From positions 236,001 to 300,000 of the forward strand of contig NJPS01000051.1 in assembly GCA_002946415.1 (NCBI GenBank): 64,000 bases of DNA, given 5' to 3'. A program made the position numbers and the translations under genes. The DNA comes from Rutstroemia sp. NJR-2017a BVV2. Its lineage: Eukaryota; Ascomycota; Leotiomycetes; Helotiales; Rutstroemiaceae. Shown piece by piece: positions 31,509 to 44,022 of the stretch. Position 1 is the stretch's first letter. Every line of letters begins with the position of its first letter. Under the pieces are notes generated by a model. It saw only the letters and a list, made by a program, of their open reading frames with translations. It had not been told where the DNA came from and ran no database searches.

Positions 31509-34500
31509 TTTAGAACTTCACTCAATTGACGAAGGAGCTGGCTAGGAATATTATCCAGTGATTGATTTCTATTTGATGCTCTCGCGCGCGAATCTTTTTT
31601 TTGAAGGGTTAGCACTTCGGGGAGACGCGACGGTGGATCATCATTCAATTTGTTAGGTGGGAACCTCGTGAGCTTTGACATGGAGGGGCTCTCTCTCAAC
31701 AATGCTTGGTGAACATCTTCCCACAACGTTTGATGAGGAGTTTGCATTGATTGTAATGTTTCTATGACTATTTAAATGGTTTGTACTGAGTGCATATGTC
31801 TCTCAGCCATTTCCTATTGCCCTTGCCCTTACCGTTGCCGTTTGCTTCTCTCTGTACTGCTGTCCACTTCCCTGTGGGTGAATCCAAGGCTACAAATTGT
31901 GGTCCACGGATAGCTGCGCGCTCTCTAAGGCTAGCAATGTCACCAAGATTTTCACGTTGACAGCGAAGGCCAAGTTTTGCTTTCTCCGAACGTCATTTCA
32001 ACAAACAGCTCCCCTCTTGGAGATGGGTTGGCTTTTACGTCGCAAATTGCCCACCCACTACATGATATGTCGGGAGATATTCGGCTCTCCTCCTGTTCAT
32101 GCGAATAATTGCGTGAATATACGGATCGTGCATTGTTTCGTAAAGACACCGATGAATGCTTGGTCAAATATTCTAAGGAGTAGGCAGATCTCCCGAAGCT
32201 CCCGGCACCATCATTCGTTGCAAGACATAGACTTGGCAACTCAGCATTTGGCAGACCCCTCTTCTTCGCATGTTGATTGTGCGACAGAGCTTGTAATACT
32301 CAGGTGCTCTGCTCGACCATGGTTTTACAAGGCGAAGCTGGAGATCTCAATGGGTTCAAAAGTTGACGTGTCTGACTGTGCATTGGCCAGAGGGAGATCT
32401 CTTTGTTGTAGGGACTCAGCCCATGTTAGAACATAATTCTGGGTCTAATTGATTCAGAGGGCATGTGCGGTAACCTAAACTTTAATGGATCAAAAGCTTT
32501 ATGTAGCAATATAGGTTCAAGGAGGAAAACTAGACGTTTGTAGCTAATGCGTATCCTAGGACGATCGTGCCACACGAAACGCCTCTAGGAACAGCACGTA
32601 AAGCGCAATAGACGCCAGTACTACCACGACTATCTACCTGGCTTGATGCGGGGATATAGTTTCGCACCGCGGCTTAGCGTTAGGAGCACGAGGACAATAG
32701 CCTGTGCCACCACTCGTGGCCAGTATGTGACATCAGCCCACTGACTTCTCCACGTGCGGTAGTAAGTTGTGTGATTTTGACTTTTTCGCCAGTTTTCCGT
32801 CCTTTGGCTAGTACAGTACAAACCTAATGGACAGCACAGCTCTTGGCACCGAATTATTTTCAACGACAGCAGTGGCAGATCTAGCACATTCGTAACGCTT
32901 GTGGCCCCTTTTTGGAGCGGGAAAGTTACAGCACATCACTTGATGAGTTCACAAGCTCTCCTCAATGAAGAGTAGCTTTGAGAATGAGAGAGAAAGGGAA
33001 GAGGTGGCACGGCGTATTCCGAGGCAATTCCAAGCGAGCATCCCCCTTAACACGAGCATATTTACACAAATGTGCCACTGCTGCATCGACGATCCTACAG
33101 GGACGGGTGCTGTGTCCATAAGGGCAGATTTGAACTCCGGGTATAGAGTTTTGTGATTCACTGCTAAGATATCTGCTCGTGCTCGGGCGGCTGAGAATAT
33201 CTCTGCTTCACCTGCAACTTAGATTGAGAACTCGATATGTTCCCAACCGAGAGTCAGCCTAGCCCACTCTCTGATTCTTATACTGAAAATTCAGCGAGTG
33301 CGGACCCGAAGCGAATATGCGAAGAGATCGAGTTTGTCCAACGCGACGCATCGGAGTGGAACGCGGCAGATAAAGTTGGGGCGGATATCCTTATGCAGAC
33401 ATGAAGTGAGCCACCGTATGTGGCCCTGTCTTTGAAATACGGCGGCTCATACCCAGCACAGGATACTAGTATTTCCAGCTCATCGTTGGGTAGCACGGCT
33501 CGTTGCAATGGGAGTAGGATGTCGATAGTGTCGATAATCGGTGCTCTGAAGAGACAAGATGTCAGCAATCGATCATAACTTTGATTGGCGGACAATCATG
33601 CTTACTTCTGACCTTCTGTTATTGCTTTTTCTCTAGACTGTTCCTAATATCTCCTCGAAGATAAAGGCTGTTCCAGCTAAGTCCCAAGTCTTGACCATTT
33701 CTTGTAAAACTTGGATCTGCCAGATTTGACCTCTTCCGCAAGGAGAGGAATATGCGGCGTATACAACGCTAAGTTATTGGTGTCTGTTTGCTAGCTGTGC
33801 ATTATGGTAATGGAGTGAATAATACGCGGCCTCAATTTTGCTAAGCTAGTGCGCTGTCGCGTTGGTGTGAGGTGATCCGGAAGCCGAGCTCTAGATTTGT
33901 TCATCAGTAAATGCTGAGCTCTATAGTCATCGTTGGCAGTTAAAATATACCCATCGCATTTATCTTAGAGGGTGAAAAATGCATTGAGGCATGAAAAGGT
34001 GGACATAGAATTCATTTTATCTTCGGCGTTCTTCCTCGACTAGATAAGTCTAGATTTCCACTCATGCGATGGCGTTACGACATCTCAATATTTGATATGG
34101 AATGTAGAGTTACAGTTCCGTAATATGAATCTCAAAAGATTCGAGCAAAGTGTTTGGGCCATCAGAGGCTCTAAGTCATTCGTATCGTGTGGGAAGGGTA
34201 GATTGTTGTAGTTAGGCCTGGTGGTAGACTTGAGCGTGGGCCGCAGTAGTGTTCATGACCTCACGCTGCGTTTACGGCAATATGAAAAGACATAATGTAT
34301 CGCATAATTTCTGAAGCCTGTGTTGAATTTACTACGAACTTGGAAGGTGATATTAGTATACTATATGGGAGCAGGCTCCGAGCAGCTTTCACAGGCTTCA
34401 AAGAAGTTACTACATGTCTCAGACTCTCAGGCTTTTGATGGGACTCGGGCTTCCGCAGAGTGAGGAACTTCAAATAACACCCACTCTTTGTAGGCTCAAG

Positions 34501-36214
34501 TACACGCAACACCATGGTATAGTTCAAGATGCCAAATAGCAGTGCTTGAGTTGAGCGATGATTTTCTCCGTAGCAAAACTATAAGTGTAGCTAGAGAATT
34601 CTTGGCTAATACTGTGGACCAACTGCAATGTTACGCCTTCAAGCACAGGCTCCATTTTCCCGTCAAATGCACGGTCTTTGTTCATCCTGCAAAGAGCAGA
34701 TTTCTGCCGTGTTGAAGTTGGTCACTGTTGGTGTGAGGGAATATGGGAAATACGAGGACCCTGTAAGTCGTGCTATGTGCATCTACTACCAACTAACTTA
34801 CATGGGTCTAACTGTAAATTCTGAGTTGGGATGAGGTAGGAACTTAGGGGAAGAATACACTGAGCCGATTAGTCTTCTGCTCTGATCTATCCCGAACATG
34901 CTTCCGACCCTCGGGCCTCAGCCTAGCATGAGGGTGCCATAACCCATGGACGAATGACAGGGCTCATATGAAACCCAGGAGTGTGGGTAAGATAAGGACG
35001 ACCAATACCACCTCTTCAGCAAAACCAAAGAACATCGAAAACCCCGAGCTGATTGACCTGATCGACCTTTGAACCAGACCCTGATGCCTGGTTACGTTAA
35101 AGTCATGGCACACCCATATACTCTTATTCTCAGGCTAAATCTGTGATATTTTTAACTACTCAAAATCAGGAAATTGAGACGTTTGCGTCCAGCTACTCAG
35201 ATCTCTTCATCTGCTTTAAAAGTACCTTGAGATGTATTGAGAACTAGTTTGAGACGCTTTTAGCTCAATTGCCAAAAGAGCCTCCACTGGTAATCGGATG
35301 TGCCGTGACTAAACCTAACCAATGCGCACGGCCTACGGAAAGGAAAGGCCGCTCTACGATTTCACCAATACCACCCCAGCATGAAGAAGGGCAACAAACC
35401 GCTCGAGGAAGCTTACTAGAAATCAGTGCCTTTGACGGCCGCCGGATAAACTTGAATAGACGGGTCGAGAACCTTCTTACGAAAGCCTCTAGTGCGCGGC
35501 AAAGGAAAAATAGGGTGCGCACACGTCTCATTAAGGAGCAGCTTTACACGGAAGACCGCAGCTATAGCATCAAGCCTAGACTTCTGCTGTTCTGCATCGC
35601 TAGTTTTCAATTGCTACCAGACCCCGCCTAAACTTCTGGAACAATCTTAGGGCTATTGTAGTTCTTTCGGCGGTAGTTCGATTTTGCCTAAGAAATTTTT
35701 ATGAGGCGGGCACACCGCCCCCTCACCCACGTTGTGTCACCTAATCAAGCCGATGCTACAAACAAGCCAAAGCGCTACAGAAGCTGAGCTGTTTAGTCCA
35801 TGCACTGACTAAAAGACCTATATCTACTCGAATAACACAACGAGTCAACGACATGCCAATTCCGGTATCCTACCCCTCCCAGACTCCACACACCCAGGCA
35901 AATTGACCGACCGCGAATTGGGAATTTTGAGCAACGGAAAGGGAAAGGATACGGTTACGGCGCGGGCATAGTGATGTATGGTGACATCGCATCTACCTTG
36001 AGTAGGCTGAGTGCCAAAACCTGCAGATGCACATAATCAAACCGTTGGACGGCATGGTGATGTGGCCCTCGAAATATGTATGGACGCCATAAAAAACAGA
36101 AAATGCGGTTGGAACGCGTTGGAACGAGGTAACGCGTCCGTCCGAGGCCTGCAGCATCTGAACGGCAAACGGCGAATATACGCATCTTAACCCCTGTTCA
36201 ACTCTCACAGCCAA
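31509..36214. other. Long gene-poor region
   Basis: No gene can be supported. Frames that look least random are minus 31439-31747 (overlaps the CCCH gene start in another frame), plus 31897-32436 (179 codons, no family), minus 33278-33595, minus 34261-34527 and plus 35269-35631 (basic end LLTKASSARQRKNRVRTRLI). None has clear domains or intron structure. The area may hold decayed genes or elements. Confidence 0.45.
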
Positions 36215-36553
36215 CTAATTTCGTGAGGAGTGGTTTCGGTGATTGCGCCGTTTGCCCTTTCTATGACCGAAAGTATTAGCTCTGAGGAACCTCTCTAACA
36301 TACTAGCTTCCACTTGCTTTGGGTCATCTCGGGGTGCCTCGTTCATATCACCGTTGCCATTCGCTATGGTGGGAGCATGTTCAGGACAAGGCTCAAACAA
36401 GTAGGTTTCGGAGATGAAGTCGCAATCGTCCGGCGTACGCTTTCCGCAAGCGCTTTGAATCCTTTCAGTAACGTAGACAGGGCAATCTTCGTAGAAAATG
36501 CTCTTGATGCATCTAGACGTACAGTAATAGTATTCAATACGCCCCCCGCACAT
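36215..36553 (-). CDS. Small Cys-rich protein candidate
   Basis: A 112-residue frame starts MCGGRIEYYYCTSRCI with A at -3 and holds eight Cys in its first 65 residues (C at MC, YYYC, SRC, EDC, SAC, DDC and FEPC). The tail is basic and Asn/Arg-rich. Similar MCGG-type Cys-patterned cytosolic proteins of unknown role occur in leotiomycete genomes (a general impression, not a verified match). It has no signal peptide, so it is not a classical secreted effector. The overlapping plus-strand frame (36314-36799) looks like its shadow. Confidence 0.4.
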   Translation of the reverse strand: MCGGRIEYYYCTSRCIKSIFYEDCPVYVTERIQSACGKRTPDDCDFISETYLFEPCPEHAPTIANGNGDMNEAPRDDPKQVEASMLERFLRANTFGHRKGKRRNHRNHSSRN

Positions 36554-39500
36554 TTTGCTTTGGACGATCGGAAGTTCACCAAGTTAACGAAGAAGTATGA
36601 CCGTATGTGGATGCAAAGTGAATCAAATCGACATCAAAAGAGCTTTTACTTGAATCATCAGCAACCGAAATTGCCATTTGATCTGAGTCTTGTGCTCGTC
36701 AAGCTTTATATAGACAATTCGGCCCTCCACCGGATCTCTTGCAGTATCTCGATCCTCAGCGCAATACTGGCATCCGGAGAACTCCAGCATCTTGCTTGAG
36801 CGACTGTTGAGCGTAAAAGGGTAGTCTCATCCGCGGTGACAGGCCAATGGCAAAAAAAGCAGAAAAATAATGATGCCGAGTGCTTCCTAAACGAATAGCT
36901 TGAAGCCTTATGAATATTGAGAGTAGTTCGGGGACAGCACCCGTCACACCATAAATTCAACCATCTGCGTCTGCGGAAAGGGAATGATGCCTGTTAATTC
37001 TAGGACGCGGATGGGTAAAAGCCCGAGCAGATGTTGAGCAAATTGAGCTTGGATTAACGGAATATGTTGTTTTGCTCGTTGCATGCCAAGAACGGTTGCT
37101 GGCCAAGAACTTTTCCTGAGCGGGAACTTTCCAGAGTAAATTACTAAAGTTTCGGGAATAACGTTCCATACAGAAGAAGTCTCCAGATACAAGAAACTTC
37201 TCCTCGGAAATAAGTTTTCATGCAGAAGAGCCATTGCGCGAGAACTTCCCAGACTATTTAGAGGGTCTCCTCGGAAATGACTCTCTATACATGACACAGA
37301 AGCGCTAATGGCTACTCATCGCACGTGCAAAGGTCAGTGAGCTCTGTCCTATGAGCTGCAGAGACATCTCATGGTGGACAGCGTCCCATTAGGCAGCTGA
37401 TAACAGCTACCGGGTAGGGAGAGCCGAATGCATCAACATCAAGATGATTCAATGAGATCCTAAGCCAGAGGATGAGGATGTCATTTTCCTCAGCCGAGAA
37501 GATCGGTAGATATTAGGAGGATGGAGTAGTTTGTGAATTTCCAATTCCTGGGACTGAAAGTGGAGTCATGGCTGCTATAGTGGAGCCATTGGCCCATTGC
37601 ATATATGTATCATGTCTCAGTCTAATATTCTAATGCACCCTTGAACGAAACAGGCAGACAAAATATTTGGTAAGATTGTAAGTGCAGCTCACACCTATCT
37701 CCAAGTCCATCATTTTCCCTTCCCATAACTCCAGTGATGTTAATGAATGGAAATCCCATTGTCTTCGCAACTACCGTGACAGAGTGGTTTGGCCTGTGCT
37801 TCGTAATGAATACTAAAGGGCATTTGTGGGATTTTGCTACCCACTATCTTTTAAGTTTTAAGGATATATTGACCAATAAGAAGAGTTATTTGCGCCCGGA
37901 ATGGTCTAGAATCAGGTCCAAAAAGTGCCTTGGGGGAGTAGTTGAGAGTTGTAACTCGTTAAAAGATCATCGAATTTCGCCCATTTCGTCACCATGATTT
38001 GGGCGGAGTGCGGGTACTGTACGGATGTGAGGCACAGCGTACCAAAGCCTGTATGCAGGGTCGATCCGCATAAGGTTGATGATGTATCGCCTTCATTCCA
38101 GCAAAGCGGTATCTTAACCTGGTCGTATGCAGGAAGTCATGCCCTCAAAAAGCTTTGATTCCATGTAGAAGGGGCTTTCACGGGCTTTCGCGGGCTAACC
38201 TTAGTGTCTCTGTGGTGTTTTAATCGGCTAGAGCGATGCAGGTAGTCCAAAATGTGCTCCCTCATATTTTGACAGTAAAATCGATATTTTATGATTTTAT
38301 CAAAGTCTGAATCATGGGTACGGTGCACAATTGTGAAGGTTCAGCCCGAAAACCGGCGGGAAAACAGCTGTCACTTGATCTACGGAAGTACCGACACAAC
38401 TCGGAGTCATGATTGGACACATCGGAGCTAACAATCATTGGCTGAAAACACTAACTTACCAGTATCTATCATAATGACTGCCCACAGACCATCTCACCAT
38501 CTCAGTATCTCAGCTCATGAAAGCGTCTATCATGCAGTACGACAATGGAGGCTTTCCACATTACTGGCAGCAATAAGCGCGGTCGAATTACTCGTCGATG
38601 ATAACAGCCCCCAATTCCCACCATCTGCAGATCCCAGCAATCAGTGGTTGGGTCGAAGCTTTTGCTTGATCTCGATCTGAGACATCCGAGAATACAAAGG
38701 CATTCTCACCATGAAAGACGACGAAGGATTGCGAACATTTCAGGGACCTCGACGCGAGTGCGAAGAGATGAAATGGAGTGTTCGCCGTATTACTTGAACT
38801 TAGCTCGACCGGCTGAACCATAGCCAAGGCGAGCTATAAGCATTCCAGGGAGTCAGGGACCATTCTTCGGTTGACCATACCGAGGGGCGCTCAAACCGTT
38901 TTCCCAGCCGTGGAATGTGAGATGCTATGCGAGATCGCAGATCACAGCCCAGGGAGGTAAATCTAGGTATGATGCCAAGCATGGTGCCTCGAACTCTTGG
39001 TGCTGAACCTGTCAATCCTAAAGTATCCATTGGGCGTAATGTGGAGGGCTTTGTGGATGAGCAATTCCTACCGCATTATGTACATATATGCACGCAATTG
39101 GTGAGGCCGACGCCCAGGTCTAAGTTCTCTCCAATAGATTGTAGCCAGTGTCTTGAAGACAAACCACAATCTGACTAGTGTTGATCCAACCTACTCGAGG
39201 ACTTCTTCGCCATCTGTCGATATGCAGGAATTGGCTTTGGCGAGGTGAGGGATCATTAAAGAGAAGACATTCGTCTCTCCCCTCGAGAAATCAGTGAAGC
39301 TATTCTGCAAGGTCCCGAACATAATTTGGCAGCGGACGATAGCTCGTCTTACATAGCACTTGTGCCATACTACTTCCCATCGTCGAGTACCCTTCTAGAT
39401 CCCCTTACTGATGAACGTGTACGATTCTGAAGTGAGTTCTCCGCAAGCGTGGTTGCGCATATAGTGGTGACTGACCTCCTACCTAGCATTATTACGCGCA

Positions 39501-39859
39501 TTGATCTGAATACTCATATATCCCTTCCAAATCTGATCTCGCACCGATATATTACCACTGGCCTTGCGTATTGCGCGATACACTTAGCAATCAAAACGCG
39601 ACTCAGAAGGCAACTTGGACCTGTCTCGTGAGCTCCGAATAGGTTGGTGAGTCCAGTCTATCTTCATCCCTTCTTCGTCGAACCATGCTGGTTGCAGAGC
39701 CGGTATCTGATGGGAGGTCGTCTTTCTATATGATAAATGGGAGGGGAGACTCCCTGTGTGTTTATCTGTACATTGTTGGGAATATTAACTCATTCATAAT
39801 CATTATAGCTTTCCAAGATTTTAATTGCAGAGGCAAGGTTCAGGGCACCGCAAGAATTC
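36554..39859. other. Gene-poor region with possible decayed coding pieces
   Basis: No intact gene. Protein-like pieces occur on the plus strand: 38927-39178, 39285-39430 (REISEAILQGPEHNLAADD, IALVPYYFPSSSTLLDPLTD) and 39449-39631 (DLLPSIITRIDLNTHISLPN). They are split by frame breaks and could be remains of one gene of unknown family. Near 37120-37280 degenerate words (CTCCTCGGAAATRA) recur. Confidence 0.4.
38010..38057 (-). pseudogene. U2 snRNA-like 3' fragment
   Basis: Plus-strand 38032-38057 matches 22 of 26 bases of the 3' domain of the U2 gene (19722-19747), ending in AAGCCTG-ATGCA. Beyond it, on the side where U2 carries stem-loop IV, the reverse complement reads CATCCGTACAGTACCCGC, reminiscent of a U2 loop IV. 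No branch-site GUAGUA or Sm site lies on the 5' side, so at most a truncated copy is present. A chance match is possible. Confidence 0.4.
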
Positions 39860-39914
39860 GTAAGTTCCCCTCGGCGGATTAGAATATGGTGATACTAACA
39901 CTTTGCTTGAATAG
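39860..39914 (+). other. Probable 5'-leader intron of the C2H2 regulator gene
   Basis: A good donor (ATTCGTAAGT), a CTAAC branch site (GATACTAACA) and an AATAG acceptor define a 55-nt intron. The exon upstream has an in-frame TAA and no ATG in the frame of the downstream protein, so the intron lies in the untranslated leader and the ATG at 39955 is the first usable start. Confidence 0.6.
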
Positions 39915-39954
39915 ACATCACTTTGTACTTACTACGACTAGGATTTGTTCAAAC

Positions 39955-41160
39955 ATGATCGGCTACGGAGAGCAGAACGATTCCTTTCCAACGGGGATGA
40001 GCCAATTGACCATATCAATGACCTCTTCTACAAGTGATTCTTTTTCAGACTCACCAAATTCTTCCTGGGACAACTCACAACACCCAATTGGAACTCCTGC
40101 CAGCTCGGTAACACGCCGCATGTCAATTGATGACACCAATAAGCTGGAGGATTTGTCTTTTCACATGTCCACACCGTCAAGCTCTGGACTATTTTCCAGA
40201 TATGGGGGAAACACGGAAACCAATGCCTTCTGTGCTATGTCTGCAATGACTCAAGACATGTTAACAGGCTTCCAAGATTCAAACATGTTCTTTGGTATAG
40301 ACGAGGGAAAGTCGGTAGCTGATACCAGTAACCTCACGTACAACAGCTTCCAGACTTTCACCCCTGGTACGCTCGGCTCTTTCGAATCACAGTGTCCACC
40401 AAGCGACATTCCATCGCTCATGGATGATCTGTACTCGCCGACTTCGACAGTCGAGACATTAGGGGCAATTGATTTTGTTGACCCGACTCAGACAACGTTC
40501 ATGGACACATTCCCCGATCACCAGTCCTCACCCCAAGGGCCTATCACACCCAACAAGTTTGGAACCCCTGGATCAGACTTCAACCCTCAAAGATCTTTGC
40601 AGGACTATTCACCTGTTAACATGGGCTATCTTGTACCGTCGACCCTAGACTTTACGAAGTTGGAGTCTCCTTCACCAGCCCGACAAGCAGCTCTGCGTCA
40701 GCCCTTGCGCAAATCGCCCCAAAGCCGTGCTGCTCTACAGCGAATCCAGCAAGCGACTCTACTCAAACCAGCACGAGGAGGTCCTCCAATCAAGCAGGAA
40801 GTAATGGATCTCCCTCCTAGCTTTACAGTCGAGAATCGATCCACGCATGAGTGTCTTGAAGATGGCTGTGGCAAGCGATTCAAACGCCACGAACATCTTG
40901 TCCGACACATACGTGACGTGCACAATCCTGATCATAAAAAACTCAAGTGCCCTCACTGCCCAAAAACGATCGGACGCTCGGATAATCTCAAGGAGCATGT
41001 TTTGCGCCATACATCGAGGGGGAAGGCAAAGAGAACAGCATACGTGGAGGGTGCTGATGCGACCTACAAATCGATGGGAAAGCGAAGTCGCAAGACTGAC
41101 ATCAAGCCGAAGCCGAAGTCCCTATCAGTTAGAACTAGAGTACAGAAGTACCAAGTCTAG
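39955..41160 (+). CDS. C2H2 zinc-finger transcription factor (BrlA-like finger pair), single coding exon
   Basis: The 401-residue product starts MIGYGEQNDSF. The first 300 residues are low-complexity Ser/Thr/Pro/Gln sequence typical of activation regions, with a Gly/Pro-rich KQEVM site near residue 285. Two fingers follow: C-x4-C-x12-H-x4-H (CLEDGCGKRFKRHEHLVRHIRDVH) and a shorter C-x2-C-x12-H-x3-H (CPHCPKTIGRSDNLKEHVLRH), then a basic tail (KRSRKTDIKPKPKS). The KRFKRHEHLVRH plus GRSDNLKEH pairing resembles fungal BrlA/Msn-type fingers, linked to development and stress; orthology to BrlA is not claimed. It should bind DNA in the nucleus. A start further upstream (39886) would use sequence that looks like intron. 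Confidence 0.88.
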   Translation: MIGYGEQNDSFPTGMSQLTISMTSSTSDSFSDSPNSSWDNSQHPIGTPASSVTRRMSIDDTNKLEDLSFHMSTPSSSGLFSRYGGNTETNAFCAMSAMTQDMLTGFQDSNMFFGIDEGKSVADTSNLTYNSFQTFTPGTLGSFESQCPPSDIPSLMDDLYSPTSTVETLGAIDFVDPTQTTFMDTFPDHQSSPQGPITPNKFGTPGSDFNPQRSLQDYSPVNMGYLVPSTLDFTKLESPSPARQAALRQPLRKSPQSRAALQRIQQATLLKPARGGPPIKQEVMDLPPSFTVENRSTHECLEDGCGKRFKRHEHLVRHIRDVHNPDHKKLKCPHCPKTIGRSDNLKEHVLRHTSRGKAKRTAYVEGADATYKSMGKRSRKTDIKPKPKSLSVRTRVQKYQV

Positions 41161-44022
41161 TCCACCCGGAGCCAAAGTGGTATCTCTCGAGATGGGAGAT
41201 AGGTTATTGTACTGCAGGTGTGGTAATATTTCTTATACACGTTGGACATTATGGAATAATTTGTAGATGAAGTAACTGAAATGGAGGGTGATATCATTAC
41301 CGTGTGGCATTTTTACTTAATATCATTTTTGGGCTGCAGTTTCTCTGCAGAAGGAAAGGTTCAAAAAAAATTGGGTGGTGGTTCCAAAAAGGAGGCATGG
41401 GCAGGAAAAGGAGAGATACCAGTGTGGGGCGAACAGGTTCGGAATGGGTTGTATTATTCGTTTTTGGACAGGGTCATACTGTACTGTATTGCATTTTATT
41501 ATACCTGGTGGTGGAGTTATTATCGGAGGTTTGTGTAAGAGGTCGTGGGAGGAGACGTAGGAACAGGGCCGCCCAGGATCTTGGTGTGCTTGGATAGTTT
41601 GCTGCGGATAACTTGTCGGTATATCATCAGTAATTGGAGGCAGTTTTTCAGGAAATAATATGCAACAATTAACAATTCCAAATCATCTCACAAGTGCAAA
41701 GCTTTCCTCTTCGTTGGTCGTGACATGTAAGTTCACTGATATCATCGTACCAATGATTTGGTTCCTGCGTCCTCTCCGCAAATGCAACAACGGGTATGCA
41801 CCAACTCAGCATTGACATATGTATTATGCAAATGCAAATGTAAATGCAAGACAGTGAAGATTTATATGTTCTTCCCTGCATGTATGTAGGCCCGTTGTGG
41901 TGGTTCGAGACTTCTGGTGCACCAGGAGCCCCTTGCGTGGAACCAGGTCTCAATCCTAACGACATGTCATGGTCATGCATGATAGGAAGGGGAGAACAAC
42001 GGGTCAAGAGAGCCGAGAACAAAGGTATGGGGAGCTTCAGTTCAGTTCGAGTATCGTCAAGAGCAATCAATGTGATGGAGAGGGGTGGATGTTGCCGTAG
42101 GATACTCAGTGGCGTTATATGGACTCGTGATGTATGGACTCTCCAGTTCTCCTTCGTAACGGCTATACACGGATTACGGAGTTACTACTTAAGATGCTGC
42201 AAGGTAAGGTAGTAATGTATTGGAACCACCATAAATCTGGTCTCAGGTATAGATATTGACGTTGCCTCCCTCCTTCCTCTGACCGAAACGATTATCTGAA
42301 CCCTGTGGGAGGTATATTTCCAGTCCGCTAAGTAACGATGAACAAGCATGGTAGAAGCAACCGGCCTCCATAACAGTGGGCTTGGAGAGTCAGTGGAGCG
42401 TCTTTCAAGGGAGAAGGAGGAGAAGATGAGAGGAGATCACATGAGATCACATGGAGGAGGGCATACTATGTCGACTCAGTTTAAGCTAGGCTAAGCGAAG
42501 TGAAGAAGCACATAGTATACCATGAGGATTTTTTCATACCGCGAAGCAGCGCGCAGCGTCAGGTAGCATGAGGAAGCATCGAGGAGCGTCAAGGAGCTTC
42601 ATGAAGCTTCACAAAGCATCACGACAGTGATAATAGAAAGCACCTGTACAGTTCGTTTGCGGATTCAAATTCCACGTCAAATATGCTGGCACCGCAAATA
42701 CTGAAAATGATGATGACCTTCGTACATCGCGAGTGAGCCTCAGTCTGTCACCAGCAGCTCCAAGACTCGAAACTCACGAATCCATCATATCATGACCCAG
42801 CTACTGTCTGGGCATTGAATTCATCCTTCTACACCGACCACAAAAGAAGCCGGTAAAGAAAGGAGAGAAAGCACTCAACACGCATGAGCACCGTCATTGA
42901 TAAAGACTACCTGTATCATCAGCGACCAGCGCCTTGTTGTCTGGATGTGTTTGCCTTCATCACGTTAAGGTTAAAGCAGCAGCCGGTTTTCATTCGTGAA
43001 AGAAAATGCCGCAAAATTCCCCAGCATAGCCACCAATATTTTAGATCTTCATCATTCGCCGTCTATCTTCATCAACGAGTACGTCGTCTAGTATGATTGA
43101 TTCCCTTCCGGTTGATTGATACTACCGGAATACAAAACAGAGAGCTTGAATGGGTGAATTGATTTTTATGACCTTGCGTTACCACACCTCACTTAAGCCC
43201 CACATTGAGCAACATCATCACCATTTTTCTACGTCTGACGAAGCCTTTTTGTACATCTAGTATGTAATTCCTCTACATCCAGAAAGGATTCCTTATTTGC
43301 GAAGTATCATGCGCGTTTTCGACACTACTCGTATTTATAGACGCATTACTTGCGGTGCTTTTCTTTCCCAAGCATCATGCGATATTTCAGCAACCGCTTC
43401 TTTCCTTGAATGTACTGACTGACCTGCATAGGGATATGGACATCGCAACACTCGTCAACAACATATATATCCGTTGACCTTGAAAACCAACACGCCGTAA
43501 TTAGAACTCTAGTCTCCTACCAGATTCGTCACGGCCTAAAGTTCCGAAGCAATTTCGAGTCACTAACATTTGAGGAACGTAGGAAGTCTTCTTTTTGTAA
43601 TGATGAGACAAGTTCAAGCGTGCTATCTCAATCAACTCGAAGAGTGTCGATATTCCGGATTTTCCCTCGGGTGTTGCATGGATACGCTAACGGACGACGG
43701 ACTCTGAACCTATTAATGTAGTCTCGAGGTTTCTACGCGTTGGAATTATCTTCGAGGGACAGTATCACGGGATAATTCAACCCATATTTCTGATTCACCA
43801 TATGTATCTTCATATGTTATCTATTTCTCCGGGCTTAGGGTAACAGAACTAGAGAGACAAACTTTGAACGCTTTCTCTAGACTTGAGAGGAGGTTTGCAC
43901 TTGGAATTCGTTGGCCGCACCTTTCCAAGGGAAACGCCTTCCCACAGCATCAATCTACTTTGCAACTACAAACATTCAAGTCAGCTTCTAACCCCCTCAC
44001 TTGCCACAGGCACTGCTTTAAG
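41161..44022. other. Intergenic region with a 10-bp minisatellite
   Basis: No supported gene in 2.9 kb. Short frames at 41281-41597, 41669-42212 and 42884-43096 have no family signal. GAGATCACAT is duplicated near 42432-42455. The right part contains the promoter of the F-box-like gene. Confidence 0.5.
42545..42624. repeat. 10-bp period minisatellite (AGCNTCANGR type)
   Basis: Eight adjoining decamers all begin AGC: AGCAGCGCGC, AGCGTCAGGT, AGCATGAGGA, AGCATCGAGG, AGCGTCAAGG, AGCTTCATGA, AGCTTCACAA and AGCATCACGA. The copies differ by 2-4 bases each, so the array is old or degenerating. Confidence 0.85.

Noticed and set aside
36314..36799. 161-codon plus-strand frame
   Set aside because: It overlaps the Cys-patterned minus-strand frame, has no recognisable motif and poor codon logic; treated as a shadow.
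39886..39954. Upstream ATG for the C2H2 factor
   Set aside because: The sequence has an intron-end signature (CTAAC branch site, AATAG acceptor), so this ATG is most likely spliced out.
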